64,000 bases of DNA from Casuarius casuarius. Its lineage: Eukaryota > Chordata > Aves > Casuariiformes > Casuariidae. The position numbers and the translations under genes are program-made. The notes beneath the pieces were generated by a model. The model had not been told where the DNA came from. It did no database searches and saw only the letters and a list, made by a program, of their open reading frames with translations. This document shows, piece after piece, positions 40,115-49,652 of this stretch. Position 1 is the first letter of the stretch. The number at the start of each line of letters is the position of its first letter. Location: the NCBI GenBank assembly GCA_003342895.1, contig PTFA01000403.1, positions 250,537 through 314,536 of the forward strand, given 5' to 3'.

Positions 40115-40137
40115 TACAGGAGATAGAATCTCCTGTA
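40115..40137. repeat. Perfect 10-bp inverted repeat, 3-nt spacer
   Basis: TACAGGAGAT (40115-40124) and ATCTCCTGTA (40128-40137) are exact reverse complements around AGA. Short hairpin potential; no gene context. Confidence 0.8.
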
Positions 40138-42745
40138 TCTCTCTAAAAGGAGATAAGAATCCCATAATCTCAGCATTGAAAGATTACTAGATACTATACA
40201 CTAAAAGGTACAGTAACCAGTGATTATACTCCACTTCAAACTATTAGACAGATGTTTCTCATTGCAGACTCATGTGGTTTCTGATTCTGACTCCTGAAGT
40301 TCTTCTGTACGAACCTTTTATCTCTTTCCCTTTGCCTCTTTCCAAAACTGCTCTCCCTCTATAGACAGCCAAGATTTAAGATTTTTTTTTTTCTTTTTTT
40401 TCTTTGCAGTGAAACAGTGTAGAGGAAAAGTTCTCCCAAAGTCAAGAACAGCTAAGAGAAGCTGTTGCTGTCTATTTTCTTGTTATATTCCATCCACACT
40501 GTGTGAAGGACAGAGATAGATTTTACATGAGGAACATCAATATTTTTCTTTGAGCTAGAGATATCTAAGACTTTGGTTAACCTTTTTATTCCCTTTGCAG
40601 CTCACAATATCAGCCTCAAAAGAATGTCTTTGGGCCCTCAAGTTGAGCTTGCTACATTTACAGGAAACAAACAGGGATGTTAAGCCCAGAAAGAGCCATA
40701 GGAGTGCCATTTGGTGCTCCTTTATTCTCTTTACATTTTACAGCTATGCTAAGCATCACAAAAATTTATACAAAGTTGGGATACCTAAGAAATCTGCAAC
40801 AGTCAAAGGTTTTACGAGTATGATAAGACAAACTCTTTTTTAGTGAAAATGTTTAGTATTCCTAGGAAGTGAATCCAGATCTTTTATGCCACATGGGACA
40901 ACCCATCCTCAGACTGCTTTTTTTCCAGCGCAAATCATGTAAAAATTTCTCTTACAGTGAATTCACAAATTGAAGAACAGTAGAGAAACAGTTCACTGCC
41001 TGTGGCCCTGCAGATATTGGATATATCTGGCTACTGGAAAAGTGTTTGCATAGCTACAACCCAGTGTTATGATGGAAGGAGATCTGGCTTCTCCTGTTTC
41101 CATTAGAAAGGAACTCTAGGCGTGGATAGAGGAACCATAGGTTTCCTAGGATGTATGATCAGGGAACCAGGATGTCTGGCTACCTCACATACCTGGCCCT
41201 ACCGAACAGATGAACCAATCATCTTCTGGATGTCTTCCAACCCACACTTTGACCCTCCTTTTCATCTTTTAGCATGAGAAGAAAAAAGAAGTCAAACTAT
41301 GCTGTCACTACTCTGTCTCCGATACTTTTTGTTTGTTTTCAGGCACCTTGATGGCTAAAGACTTCCTTTCTTTTTCTCTACCATTGCTTAGACAAAAATG
41401 CCAATTAAAATCTGCATTCAGTTTTAAATAAGATTTACGGATCTCTAGTCAGGCAGCTCTAAGAAATTGTTTATGAGACAACAAAGAATGGAGCAATGTG
41501 GCAGAAAATGGCATCACAGTGGCCATTCTTATGTGCCTTTTACTGCCCACCTTATAGTCGATATAAGAGAAGTAAGGGAGAGAGGGTACAATTCCAGGTT
41601 CCTCACACAAGTTGCATTTGAAGTTCAAAGGCCACATCTTACTGCCGGTGTTGTTCAGCATGAAGCTTTTTGCTAAGTACTTCAACGTGCAAGTACCTCA
41701 AGAGACTGAAAACATACATCTTGCTTTGTGAATCCAGCTAGCTTTATCTTGCCTCTGTAAGGATGACTGGATGACATTTCCATCTGGATGATGCGTTTTT
41801 CCCATGGAAAGAAGAAAAAAAGGCACATTAGAAAGTTAAGGATTATAAACAAGCTGCAAGCTGAGAAGTATATATAAACACACGTCAGGTGAATAGTCAG
41901 TTTGGGCAGTATCATTCCTGTGGACTATCAGGAACTAAATGATATAAAAGCAATAAGATTTATTTGGATTTGTAAAAATGCATCTATTATTTCAGCTGTG
42001 AAATTTGTTGTGCTGTTTTGGTACATCTTAGCACGTTGAGCCTTTGGCTAGAAGAAATATCTTGTGGATGATCCCATCAGAGGCAAATGAGCAGAAGGCC
42101 ACCTTACTTCTTGCATTTCAGCAACAACGTTCTGCAATCTTCACAGTTCCTTAATATTAGTACATTATTGAGGCTGTCGCATGTTTTTTCAGTCTATATC
42201 ATGACTTGTTTGTTAGGTAGGCTCAGTTCATGATTTTGGAAGCCTGAGACTGACAAGACTATGGAATCCAAGAAATACACATGGTTAAGTTAATACCAAT
42301 TGTGGAAAAAAGTGGGTCTTTATACATCTTTTATTAGGTCAAATGCTGCTCATCACTAAAGATTCCCTCTGCATAAAGGAGAAAATACTCACTTGACTGA
42401 ACAAGCAATTCACTATAGAGAGCAGACCAGGATCACAGAGCGGGAGAGAGAGATCACAGAGATTTCTACTATTACTACTTGTAGAAACTTTCATTTTATG
42501 CATATAAGTTTAAAAGAACCTCTTAGTCAGTTCTCAGACAGAAAAACTTTTTAACATAGTGCCAATATTAATATACACGGAACTAGAAATAATGTCTAAA
42601 AGCTGTCAATTTGTCTGAGAAATTCACAACCTTCACTGTGAAGGGTCTATAGCATTATCTTGAGACAACATAGAATTAAAAAGCCCCCTCCTCTCACCAG
42701 TAAAACTGATGTTAACTAAACATCATGTGCCAAATAATCATTTAG

Positions 42746-42750
42746 CACAC
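42746..42750 (+). repeat. Target-site duplication, left (LTR 1)
   Basis: CACAC directly before the LTR 5' end; it matches TACAC (43976-43980) directly after the 3' end at four of five bases. Consistent with a 5-bp duplication that has since mutated once. Confidence 0.6.
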
Positions 42751-43201
42751 TGTAGCAGACAGATGAGTGAACTTTTGCCTTAAACATTTCTTGGTACATA
42801 AGGTGCAAGCAAACCATAACCCCTAACAAGCCATCTGTTCCCAGCGGAAACAGGACTGAGCTGCTGCAACCCCCGATACGGTCTCCCTGCGACCACCCAG
42901 GACACACCGAGCCTGTGCTGAACCAGACCAGGATCGGGTAGAGACTTTGGGACCTGGACTGTAAATTATTGCCGCTTAGCACAACTTCTATAAAACTTGC
43001 TTAGCATGAGTAGCTAAATTTGTTGAAGCCTTAGGCTGCACTTAGATAAAATAATGAACTTTTACCTAGTTCAGTAAGAAAAGGGGCCTGAGAGCTGGTT
43101 CAAACTGGAATGATAAGGGAGTTGCAAGCAGTTTGCATTCCTGTACTTCACACTCCGAAAGGGAGGATGTCAAGGCTTGGAAATAAGGCCTACTTGGGCT
43201 C

Positions 43202-43380
43202 CAGGACCCTGGGAAACAAAGCCTCCTCTCACTGCTGAAACAGTGTTAATTAGGGAGGTCTGGACTATCTGGAGGTCTGGATTATATCCCCTTTGTCAGG
43301 ACCTTGGGAGATAACACCTACTGTCACTGCTGGGGCAATGCTAATTGCTGGAACAACACCTCTTTGTCAGGGCCTTGAGA
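43202..43380 (+). repeat. Three degenerate direct repeats in U3 of LTR 1
   Basis: CAGGACCCTGGGA (43202), CAGGACCTTGGGA (43297) and CAGGGCCTTGAGA (43368) head three related segments. The first two continue with a 'ctcactgctg..ca.tg.taatt' body. The same three-part organisation is kept in LTR 2. Repeated U3 segments are often enhancer units in retroviral LTRs; that role is inferred. Confidence 0.65.
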
Positions 43381-43472
43381 GACAAGGGCGGAACCCGAGG
43401 AATCAAAACACATCCGTCAGCAGAAACTGCAACAGTAAAGATAAACAGCCTGCCTAGGGACAATGATGAGAC

Positions 43473-43565
43473 CCAATAAGGAGCCGGAGACCCCAGACCC
43501 AAAAATTACTATTGGTCTGAACTACCATGTGAGGGGTGGGAAACTTAATTTGAAAAAGCTATAAT
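43473..43565 (+). promoter_or_regulatory. Putative LTR promoter (CCAAT and TATA-like boxes)
   Basis: CCAAT at 43473-43477, an inverted CCAAT (ATTGG) at 43511-43515 and TATAAT at 43560-43565 are spaced as in a pol II promoter. All three are conserved in LTR 2. This would place the start of R near 43585-43595. Whether it is active today cannot be judged. Confidence 0.5.
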
Positions 43566-43587
43566 TGCCCAGGGATTTCTTTGTTCG

Positions 43588-43608
43588 GGGTCCTCTTCGG
43601 AGGCACCC
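43588..43608 (+). other. R-region stem-loop with UUCG tetraloop (LTR 1)
   Basis: GGGTCCTC, then TTCG, then GAGG, one unpaired C and ACCC gives an 8-bp stem with a single bulged base. The cap is C(UUCG)G, an exceptionally stable RNA tetraloop. It lies just after the TATA-like box, so it would be at the very 5' end of LTR-driven RNA. The same 21 bases are kept in LTR 2. Confidence 0.6.
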
Positions 43609-43878
43609 AGCTTGAGCTATAATTACTGCACGCGTGTCACTAAAATTTATTTATTTAATTCGCTTTGATTTGGCACTGAAAAGACCCTGGTCTTGACGAG
43701 GCTTGCGACGATTGGAGATCTCGAACGGAGTCAGCAGAACATCATCAGACTCGGAGTGGTGGTAGCTAGCTTCTTCTCTCCTTTTCCAACTTTCTCTCTC
43801 TTTTCCCCTTACCCTTGTTCTCCTCTTCCCTTCGCCTCCCCTTCGCCTTTCCCCACCTTTTCTCTCCACTTCGTGGAA

Positions 43879-43884
43879 AATAAA
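43879..43884 (+). terminator. Polyadenylation signal AATAAA of LTR 1
   Basis: AATAAA lies about 90 bases before the LTR end, the usual place for the R/U5 processing signal. Conserved in LTR 2. Confidence 0.7.
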
Positions 43885-43975
43885 GTTAAACTGTTGTACG
43901 ATATTTGACTGGTTTTAACGTCTTAATCTCATCCTTGGGATCGTAACGAAACCCTCCCGATATTGGATTGGGACA

Positions 43976-43980
43976 TACAC
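43976..43980 (+). repeat. Target-site duplication, right (LTR 1)
   Basis: TACAC, one mismatch from CACAC on the left side. Confidence 0.6.
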
Positions 43981-46047
43981 TAAACGCAAAGTCAAAAAAC
44001 CCTCTTCATTTTAATTTCAATGAAAATGGGATTGAGGAAAGAAAATTTGCAAAATGGAAAAAATAATAATTGCCAGGGAAAGAATTATCATTACAATGCT
44101 TCTGAAATAATATTGTAAACAAAATGTGCATAAAGAATAAAAGGCAAGATCTTCAGCTCTGTGGAAGCTTGTGTTGATTTACACCATCTGAGAATCTGGT
44201 ACCAACTGTAAGAGGACACAGTCAAACTCTTTCTTCCAAACACTGAATAGTTTTTACTACAGTGCTATTATGTTATAATATGACTAGGAAATGCTGCAAA
44301 TGGATCTAATTATTATTATAATCCTAACATTATAATCTTGAAGTCCTTGTCAAATGCTATTTCCAAGACATAGAGAGATGTCCTACAGGCAGAAGAATTA
44401 AAATAAACAGATTAAATAATTTCCTACTGGCGAGATATCCTTAAAAGCTAATAAGTTTACATTCTAGATTGGATTCTGCAGCAAAGATATTTGATTTACT
44501 TGTCAAAATTTAAACATCTTACAGTGCTCCATCAATCATTATGTATAAGATAGGTTAATATGAAAAATCAAACTCAACAATATTTTTCCCAGACAATATT
44601 TTTTCAGTGATGTGTATTAACTGGGGATGAAGTAGGATCATGCCTTCTGTCTAACATTATCACTGGTCTTGTGTATCTAGTTAGTACTAGTTCATGTGCT
44701 CTACTTTTTTAGCGAATTCACAGTAATAGCTCTGGTAAAAATTGGTGGCTTGAAGATCCTGCAAATACTGAAATACTTTAAATAAGACTGGATCTTATTT
44801 GTGATTGTTGGAGTGATAAGGAATGAAACTAGGGCAGATGAGATAAAAAAGTGAATCAATATCTGCACCAAGAAGACACTTTAAATCCATTTACTTTTAA
44901 CCCCTTTCACCTGATCTTTCAGGAAACCACCTTCATAATTCTTCATGAAATCTCTCTCCCTCCTCCCCAGAAAAGGTTCAGAATTGCTTCAACTGTGATG
45001 GGATCCTACAGTTTGAAATATATCTCACTGGATATAAGACCAGCCATTTAATTTGACCTTTGTGACATTTAGATAGTTTCCAGATGACTTCTAACTACAA
45101 TGGCCCCTGTTTGGAAGTAACTCTTGCCTAATTAAGCGAATCAAGTTCATTTAAAACAAAAACAAAAAAACCCCCAAGTCTCTTAAGTCCATAAATATTG
45201 TCAATCAGGTCAATGGTGCTCCAGTACAAGCTACTGTCCCTTATCTTCTTATATTAGGTTGATAGTACTGCCATCTGTTGCACTTAAAAGCTTTCAAACT
45301 GAAAGAGAAGGAATATCCTATTAGCAAATAAATTCCACTAGCATACCCTTCTGGATTCATGTCATTTTCAGGCTTGGTGGCCCAGCAAAAAAGTCACCTT
45401 TGATATTTGCTATCTTACAGATGTCACTCCAGTGTCTTATGTGGTGGCACTACAGACACTACTCGATTCCTATGGAATCTGCTCACTCCACCAGGGCTCC
45501 TCTCATTTTGGGGGAAAGGGATGGAGAGGGACACTTCATTCTCACTGTGAAGTTCAGAAAGAAATTCAGTGAAAGGGCAGATGGAGAAGAGAGTTAGTGG
45601 CAGTTAGGAAGTCATGCACAACCAGTACAAATCTTTTCAGAACGTAGATATTATGCTTTCTTATCAATAGTGACTTAATGCTTCTGACTCTCCATTTTAG
45701 ACATTTTTTTCAGCTCAGGAGAGCTACATAAAACTATCCCTGTTTAGCGCACAAAAAGTCTCTCCTACCCAGAGGCAGACAATTATTTGGACACGGACCA
45801 TCTCACATCAGAAGTTTTGAAGACAGATCTTGTATTTGTAACTGACCATATACAATTCCAGATGATGAGCTCCCCTTAAGCAATTGACAATTCAAGAGCA
45901 AGATCAATTCAAGCTCTGCAGCTGGCTCCATTCCCCCCCGTAACTCCTAGCTAATATTATGGTCAGCAATATTGCTATGGATGCTTAATGTTGCAGACCA
46001 GCTCCACTGCCTGTGACAGTGAGGACCTGAACCTCAAGTCTTACGGT
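43981..46047. other. AT-rich non-coding stretch between the LTRs
   Basis: No retroviral coding sequence or other gene is visible. This supports the view that LTR 1 and LTR 2 are independent solo LTRs and not ends of one provirus. Confidence 0.6.
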
Positions 46048-46220
46048 GTCAAGGTTTAATTCCCCATTCTGCCACAAACTTTTGTGGACCACTGTTAAAT
46101 CACAGTTTCTATGGCTCAGCTATAAAGTACTTTTCCTGTCTCACAAGCATTTTGCAGGCATATATGCACTGGAGTCAGCGATAAAGTCAGATATTTGTGA
46201 TACTGTGATACTGAAGGGAA
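46048..46220 (+). repeat. Ancient MIR/CORE-SINE-like repeat
   Basis: 'aaggtttaattccccattct' and 'gccacaaacttttgtgga' match the head of an old sauropsid repeat (a 'ggttcaattccc.gctctgcc' head followed by 'acagacttcctgtgtgacct'). The middle (cagtttctatggctcagct) and end (tcacaagcattttgcagg) fit the 'cagttccccatctgtaaaat' / 'cctacctcacagg' parts only loosely. Same broad repeat class as 12550-12722. Confidence 0.5.
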
Positions 46221-46696
46221 ATGTGGGTTGCTGCAGTTCAAAGAAAACATGATGACAGGTAGAAAAATATGTCTGAAGAGTCCTTAATGTCTAAATTAAC
46301 TGAGGAACAAGACTGCTTTAACTATTCTTAGTTGCACAAGGGAAAAAATTAATCACTTGTGCACTTTCTGAAATATAGATGTAAATTTGTTAATAAATGG
46401 CTAGTTCTACTAATTAATGTAATTAATGTAAATTAGTTGTATTGCCACTACTTTGGTAAATACTGTTACACTCAAAATACTGTCATCAGCAATGGGAATA
46501 TGCCATTTATTGTTTGTTCAGTTAATATTTTAGCAGTTGAGTACTCTAAATTTACCTGATACAAAAAAACCACATTAATAATACAAAGTTGTTTTATAAA
46601 TAAAAGAGACCTTCCTAGTATTTAACCCTTGTTTCTGATGTTGTCCTTACCTCAATTTCAGTGTGCACTTGGCTTTCTTTCTATACACTCTCCTAC

Positions 46697-46980
46697 TCCC
46701 CGCCTGCCCCTTCCTCCTGCTGCCAGCTAAGGGGTGAAGCTGCCCGGCAGCCCCAGCCCCGGGGGCTGTTTGCAGGGCAGGGGCTGCCTGGGGCTGTCAG
46801 ACCCTTCCTCAGCGGCACTCACGGAGCTGCAGCTCAGACAGGCTGGGCAATGGGCACTCGGCCACGAGGTGCCTGCTCAGCCCAGCCCAGCCCAGCTCGG
46901 GACACGGCAAGCCTGGCCACCGCTGGAGACCCTGCACCGGCAGGGCACCCCAGAGCCTGCTGCTTCCCCAGTAATGGCAA
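46697..46980. other. Short GC- and CpG-rich island
   Basis: About 280 bases clearly richer in GC than all neighbouring DNA, with roughly ten CpG steps, an AGCCC repeat run (46877-46894) and a near-perfect palindrome CAGCCCC-G-GGGGCTG (46752-46766). Open frames of 118 and 102 codons overlap here in two plus-strand frames, a by-product of few AT-rich stop codons. No promoter or transcript can be shown. Confidence 0.55.
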
Positions 46981-47016
46981 AAAGCATGTTTGCTGGGCTA
47001 CAATGCAACTTTGTTA
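46855..47016 (+). repeat. Unidentified diverged repeat, unit A
   Basis: About 160 bases related to unit B at 47661-47812. Shared blocks in order: a CACT..G.CCAC.AGG.GCCTG head, GGCAAGCC, GGCAGGGCACC.CA.AGCCTGC, CTTCCCC, AGTAAT, and CTGGGCTACA near the end. I estimate about 70% identity with small gaps. The family is not recognised. Confidence 0.65.
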
Positions 47017-47660
47017 ATTTAAAAGAAGAAAAACTCCACTGAATACAACTATCCTGTACTTAATTTCACATCGAGAAAAACTGACAGAACTTTTGAGAAA
47101 TAATTTTTTTAATAATATAAAGTCATCAAAATAATTGACTTCCTTCTAATTCCTTCTTTGCAAAAATGAACATTACGCATATTCTCATAAAGTATTTCAT
47201 AAATTATGAGTGATTCAAGAAGATCTGCCTGTGATGAAGAATTAAAAACATGCAACCACAGATTCCAATCTTAATTGAATGTTTTGTGTTTCCTAGTAAT
47301 CTAATAATAAATCTTTCAGCTTTTAGTGGTATAGGCTAATGTTAACAGAAAAATCATTTAGTTTTCAATAAAGAGAGGTCAGGCTATTCTTCTGCTTTAC
47401 TTCACCACATTCAGTGTGATACAAAATAGGTAGCAACTATTTTTCACTTGTCTGCAGGTCTCCAACTACTACATTATCTAATGACAATACTCAGACTTGG
47501 AAGATTGAAAAAGGACATTACTTATACCTGAAAGGAGACTACCAAATAAACAATATCTTTAATTTACTTAATTATAAAATTATCTGGTCTTAAAAATATG
47601 AATTTCCTTTTTATGATTGTAAATCTAGGTGTTATTTTACCAGAACAAGCCATTCCCATT

Positions 47661-47812
47661 CACTTGCCCACAAGGCGCCTGGTAAACCCAGCTCAGGCCA
47701 TGGCAAGCCCAGGCACCATCAGAGCTCCTATGCAGGCAGGGCACCACAAAGCCTGCCCTCTTCCCCTAGTAATAAGAAAACCATGTTAACTGGGCTACAG
47801 AACTGCATTAAC
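47661..47812 (+). repeat. Unidentified diverged repeat, unit B
   Basis: About 150 bases colinear with unit A some 800 bases upstream, in the same orientation. Unit B has fewer CpG steps than unit A, consistent with an older or more methylated copy. Either an old segmental duplication or two insertions of one unnamed repeat. Confidence 0.65.
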
Positions 47813-49348
47813 ACTTCAGTGTTGACCTCATCATGGGCACAACCTGAAAGTTACTGCATTCACTGAGGCAAACAAACATAACTTCACTGAAATCATGTAT
47901 GTGAGTTTCTGTCAGGGGAAGCTCTATTCCACAGGGTCTATTGTTGCGCTGATGAGTGGTAGAGGGATTCATAGAAAAAATGCTCTCACATGCACAAAGT
48001 AAAATATTTCTCTCTCTATCAGATAGAGAATTAGCATGATTGCTGGTAAAAGAGGTAGCTATACTTTGTCTTAAAGATGTTTGCCACTCAGTTTCCTAGT
48101 ATTTTTCTTTTAAGAGCATGGTGATATCTAGAAAACAAAAAGACTACTGACACAAACACTGACTAGATTTCAAGTGAAATATGTCTTTGTTCTTTGAATT
48201 AAGACCCATCCTTCTGTTTAAATCCTTGAGCTGCACTGCTTAGTCTATGACAATTCAATAAATATTTGCATACCATTGATTTTCTTCTAGAGCTGAAGTC
48301 ATTAGACTGTTGGTTCAAAGCCAGATTTGCCAAACCTAGATGGATGAAAATCATAGCATAAGTTTTAGTGCATAGCTAAATTTCTACTTTGAGTTTTTCT
48401 CTAGTTGTTGGATGGTCAAAATAAAATGCTGAACAAACACTCATGTCTCATATCATTATATTTATTGTTGAAAATTACTGGTTGATATAAGCTTGCACAT
48501 TAACTAATAGCACCGACTATTTCACTGTCCATACAATATCATAGTTAATAGCAGTCATAATGTCTCGTACTACAATAAAAATTGGCCTCAAAAAGATCAA
48601 TAGATTTTATGTTTGTAGCAGGGAGGACAGATGAACAATAAATCATGTGTTTGAAATTATTGTGTATTCTGACAGCATGGAATTCAGAACTACTTTGAAA
48701 GATAGGTATGATTCACTATAGAGTCATATTCTAATATGAATCTCTGACCATCTTTGTTGCTTCTGTTCAGGCACAAGTCACTGCAACACTGTCTAGATGG
48801 ATTTTTTGAGCCAAACTCCTGTGAGCATTTAATGCAAGTTTGGAATTGCTCTGGTTGATGCCATTTGCAGATACCACAAGTTAGAGCTACACAGCCCAAC
48901 CCATGGTGCATCACGATATCATTGATAGCTGACTCTGATTTGAGACAAATAGAATATATATACAGAATAAGAGAAAATTGATTTACCTATATGAACTTCA
49001 AGCTTCAAATATAAACATCCTAAGGGTCTTTCAGGAGGGGCGCATTTACTGAGAGAAAATGCAACAATTCACCAAGTAGCTCCAGCAGGGCTATGGCAGT
49101 AATATTATACAGTAAAATGCATCAAAATGGAGTGTTTTGGCAGCTGTTCGGACTCAAAAATACTGCCGCTTTTAAGAGAAGAGTTCTCTGTTTTATCATA
49201 ATGATTCAAAGACAATTTTTACAATAGTTTAAAACTATTTTTTCAGGGGACACAAATATATTAAAGATGCAGTTTCAATAATGTTTTAGCATGGCAAAGA
49301 AATTGTCTTCATTCATACTCAATGAAAATGGTAGAAAAATTTCTTTTT
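47813..49348. other. AT-rich non-coding stretch
   Basis: No gene or repeat recognised. The minus-strand frame 48690-48914 (74 codons) is cysteine-rich (GICKWHQPEQ, then a CIKCSQEF stretch) and vaguely zinc-finger-like, but too short and isolated to call. Confidence 0.5.
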
Positions 49349-49353
49349 GTATC
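49349..49353 (-). repeat. Target-site duplication, left flank (LTR 2)
   Basis: GTATC directly before the LTR 2 boundary, an exact match to 50430-50434. Confidence 0.85.
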
Positions 49354-49370
49354 TGTCCCGATCCAATATC

Positions 49371-49386
49371 GGGGGGGGGGGGGGGN
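49371..49386. repeat. G15 homopolymer ending in an unresolved base (N)
   Basis: Fifteen G then n at 49386. Copy 1 has CCCTCCC at the corresponding place, so the LTR is otherwise continuous across it. The N is a local assembly or base-call problem at a homopolymer and not a structural gap. Confidence 0.9.
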
Positions 49387-49452
49387 TTCGTTACGATCCC
49401 AAGGACGAGATTAAGACGTTAAAACCAGTCAAATATCGTACAACAGTTTAAC

Positions 49453-49458
49453 TTTATT
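49453..49458 (-). terminator. Polyadenylation signal of LTR 2
   Basis: TTTATT on the plus strand (AATAAA on the minus strand), in the same position relative to the LTR end as in copy 1. Confidence 0.7.
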
Positions 49459-49631
49459 TTCCACGAAGTGGAGAGAAAAGGTGGGGAAAGGCGAAGGGGA
49501 GGCGAAGGGAAGAGGGGAACAAGGGTAAGGGGAAAAGATGGAGAAAGTTGGAAAAGGAGAGAAGAAGCTAGCTACCACCACTCCGAGTCTGATGATGTTC
49601 TGCTGACTCCGTTCAAATCACAGCTCAGCCT

Positions 49632-49652
49632 GGGTGCCTCCGAAGAGGACCC
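49632..49652 (-). other. R-region stem-loop with UUCG tetraloop (LTR 2)
   Basis: Same 21 bases on the minus strand as 43588-43608 in copy 1, with identical stem, bulge and loop, although adjacent U3 sequence has diverged. Confidence 0.6.

Larger units (their letters stand above)
35594..42745. other. Long AT-rich non-coding stretch
   Basis: No gene recognised. It holds several simple-sequence tracts listed separately. A T/C tract ending in ctttgcag at 40382-40409 looks like a splice acceptor but is not followed by a convincing exon. Open frames are all below 83 codons. Confidence 0.55.
42751..43975 (+). mobile_element. Solo LTR of an endogenous retrovirus, plus orientation (copy 1)
   Basis: A 1225-bp LTR beginning TGTAGCAGACAG and ending TTGGGACA, so it has the TG...CA termini of retroviral LTRs. 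It is recognised because a second copy of the same sequence lies inverted at 49354-50429, and the homology stops exactly at both ends with target duplications outside. Order of parts: U3 with three degenerate repeats; CCAAT (43473-43477) and TATAAT (43560-43565) boxes; a UUCG-capped stem (43588-43608); a long pyrimidine-rich R region; AATAAA at 43879-43884; and a short U5. No internal gag/pol/env sequence flanks it, so it is a recombined solo LTR. The 5-bp duplication would suit an ERVL-like or some gammaretrovirus-like families; I do not assign a class. Confidence 0.88.

Noticed and set aside
40382..40409. Strong-looking splice acceptor (T/C tract plus ctttgcag)
   Set aside because: The downstream sequence meets stops early in two frames and is open for only about 28 codons in the third; simple T-rich tract explains it.
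46661..47042. Two overlapping 118- and 102-codon proline/glycine-rich frames
   Set aside because: They overlap in different frames within a GC-rich repeat unit where stop codons are rare; no domain.
48690..48914. Cysteine-rich minus-strand frame resembling a zinc finger
   Set aside because: Cysteine spacing does not fit a defined finger family and the frame is isolated and short.
43976..49348. Idea that the two LTRs bound one provirus
   Set aside because: They are in opposite orientation, have different target duplications and enclose AT-rich DNA with an older repeat, not retroviral genes.
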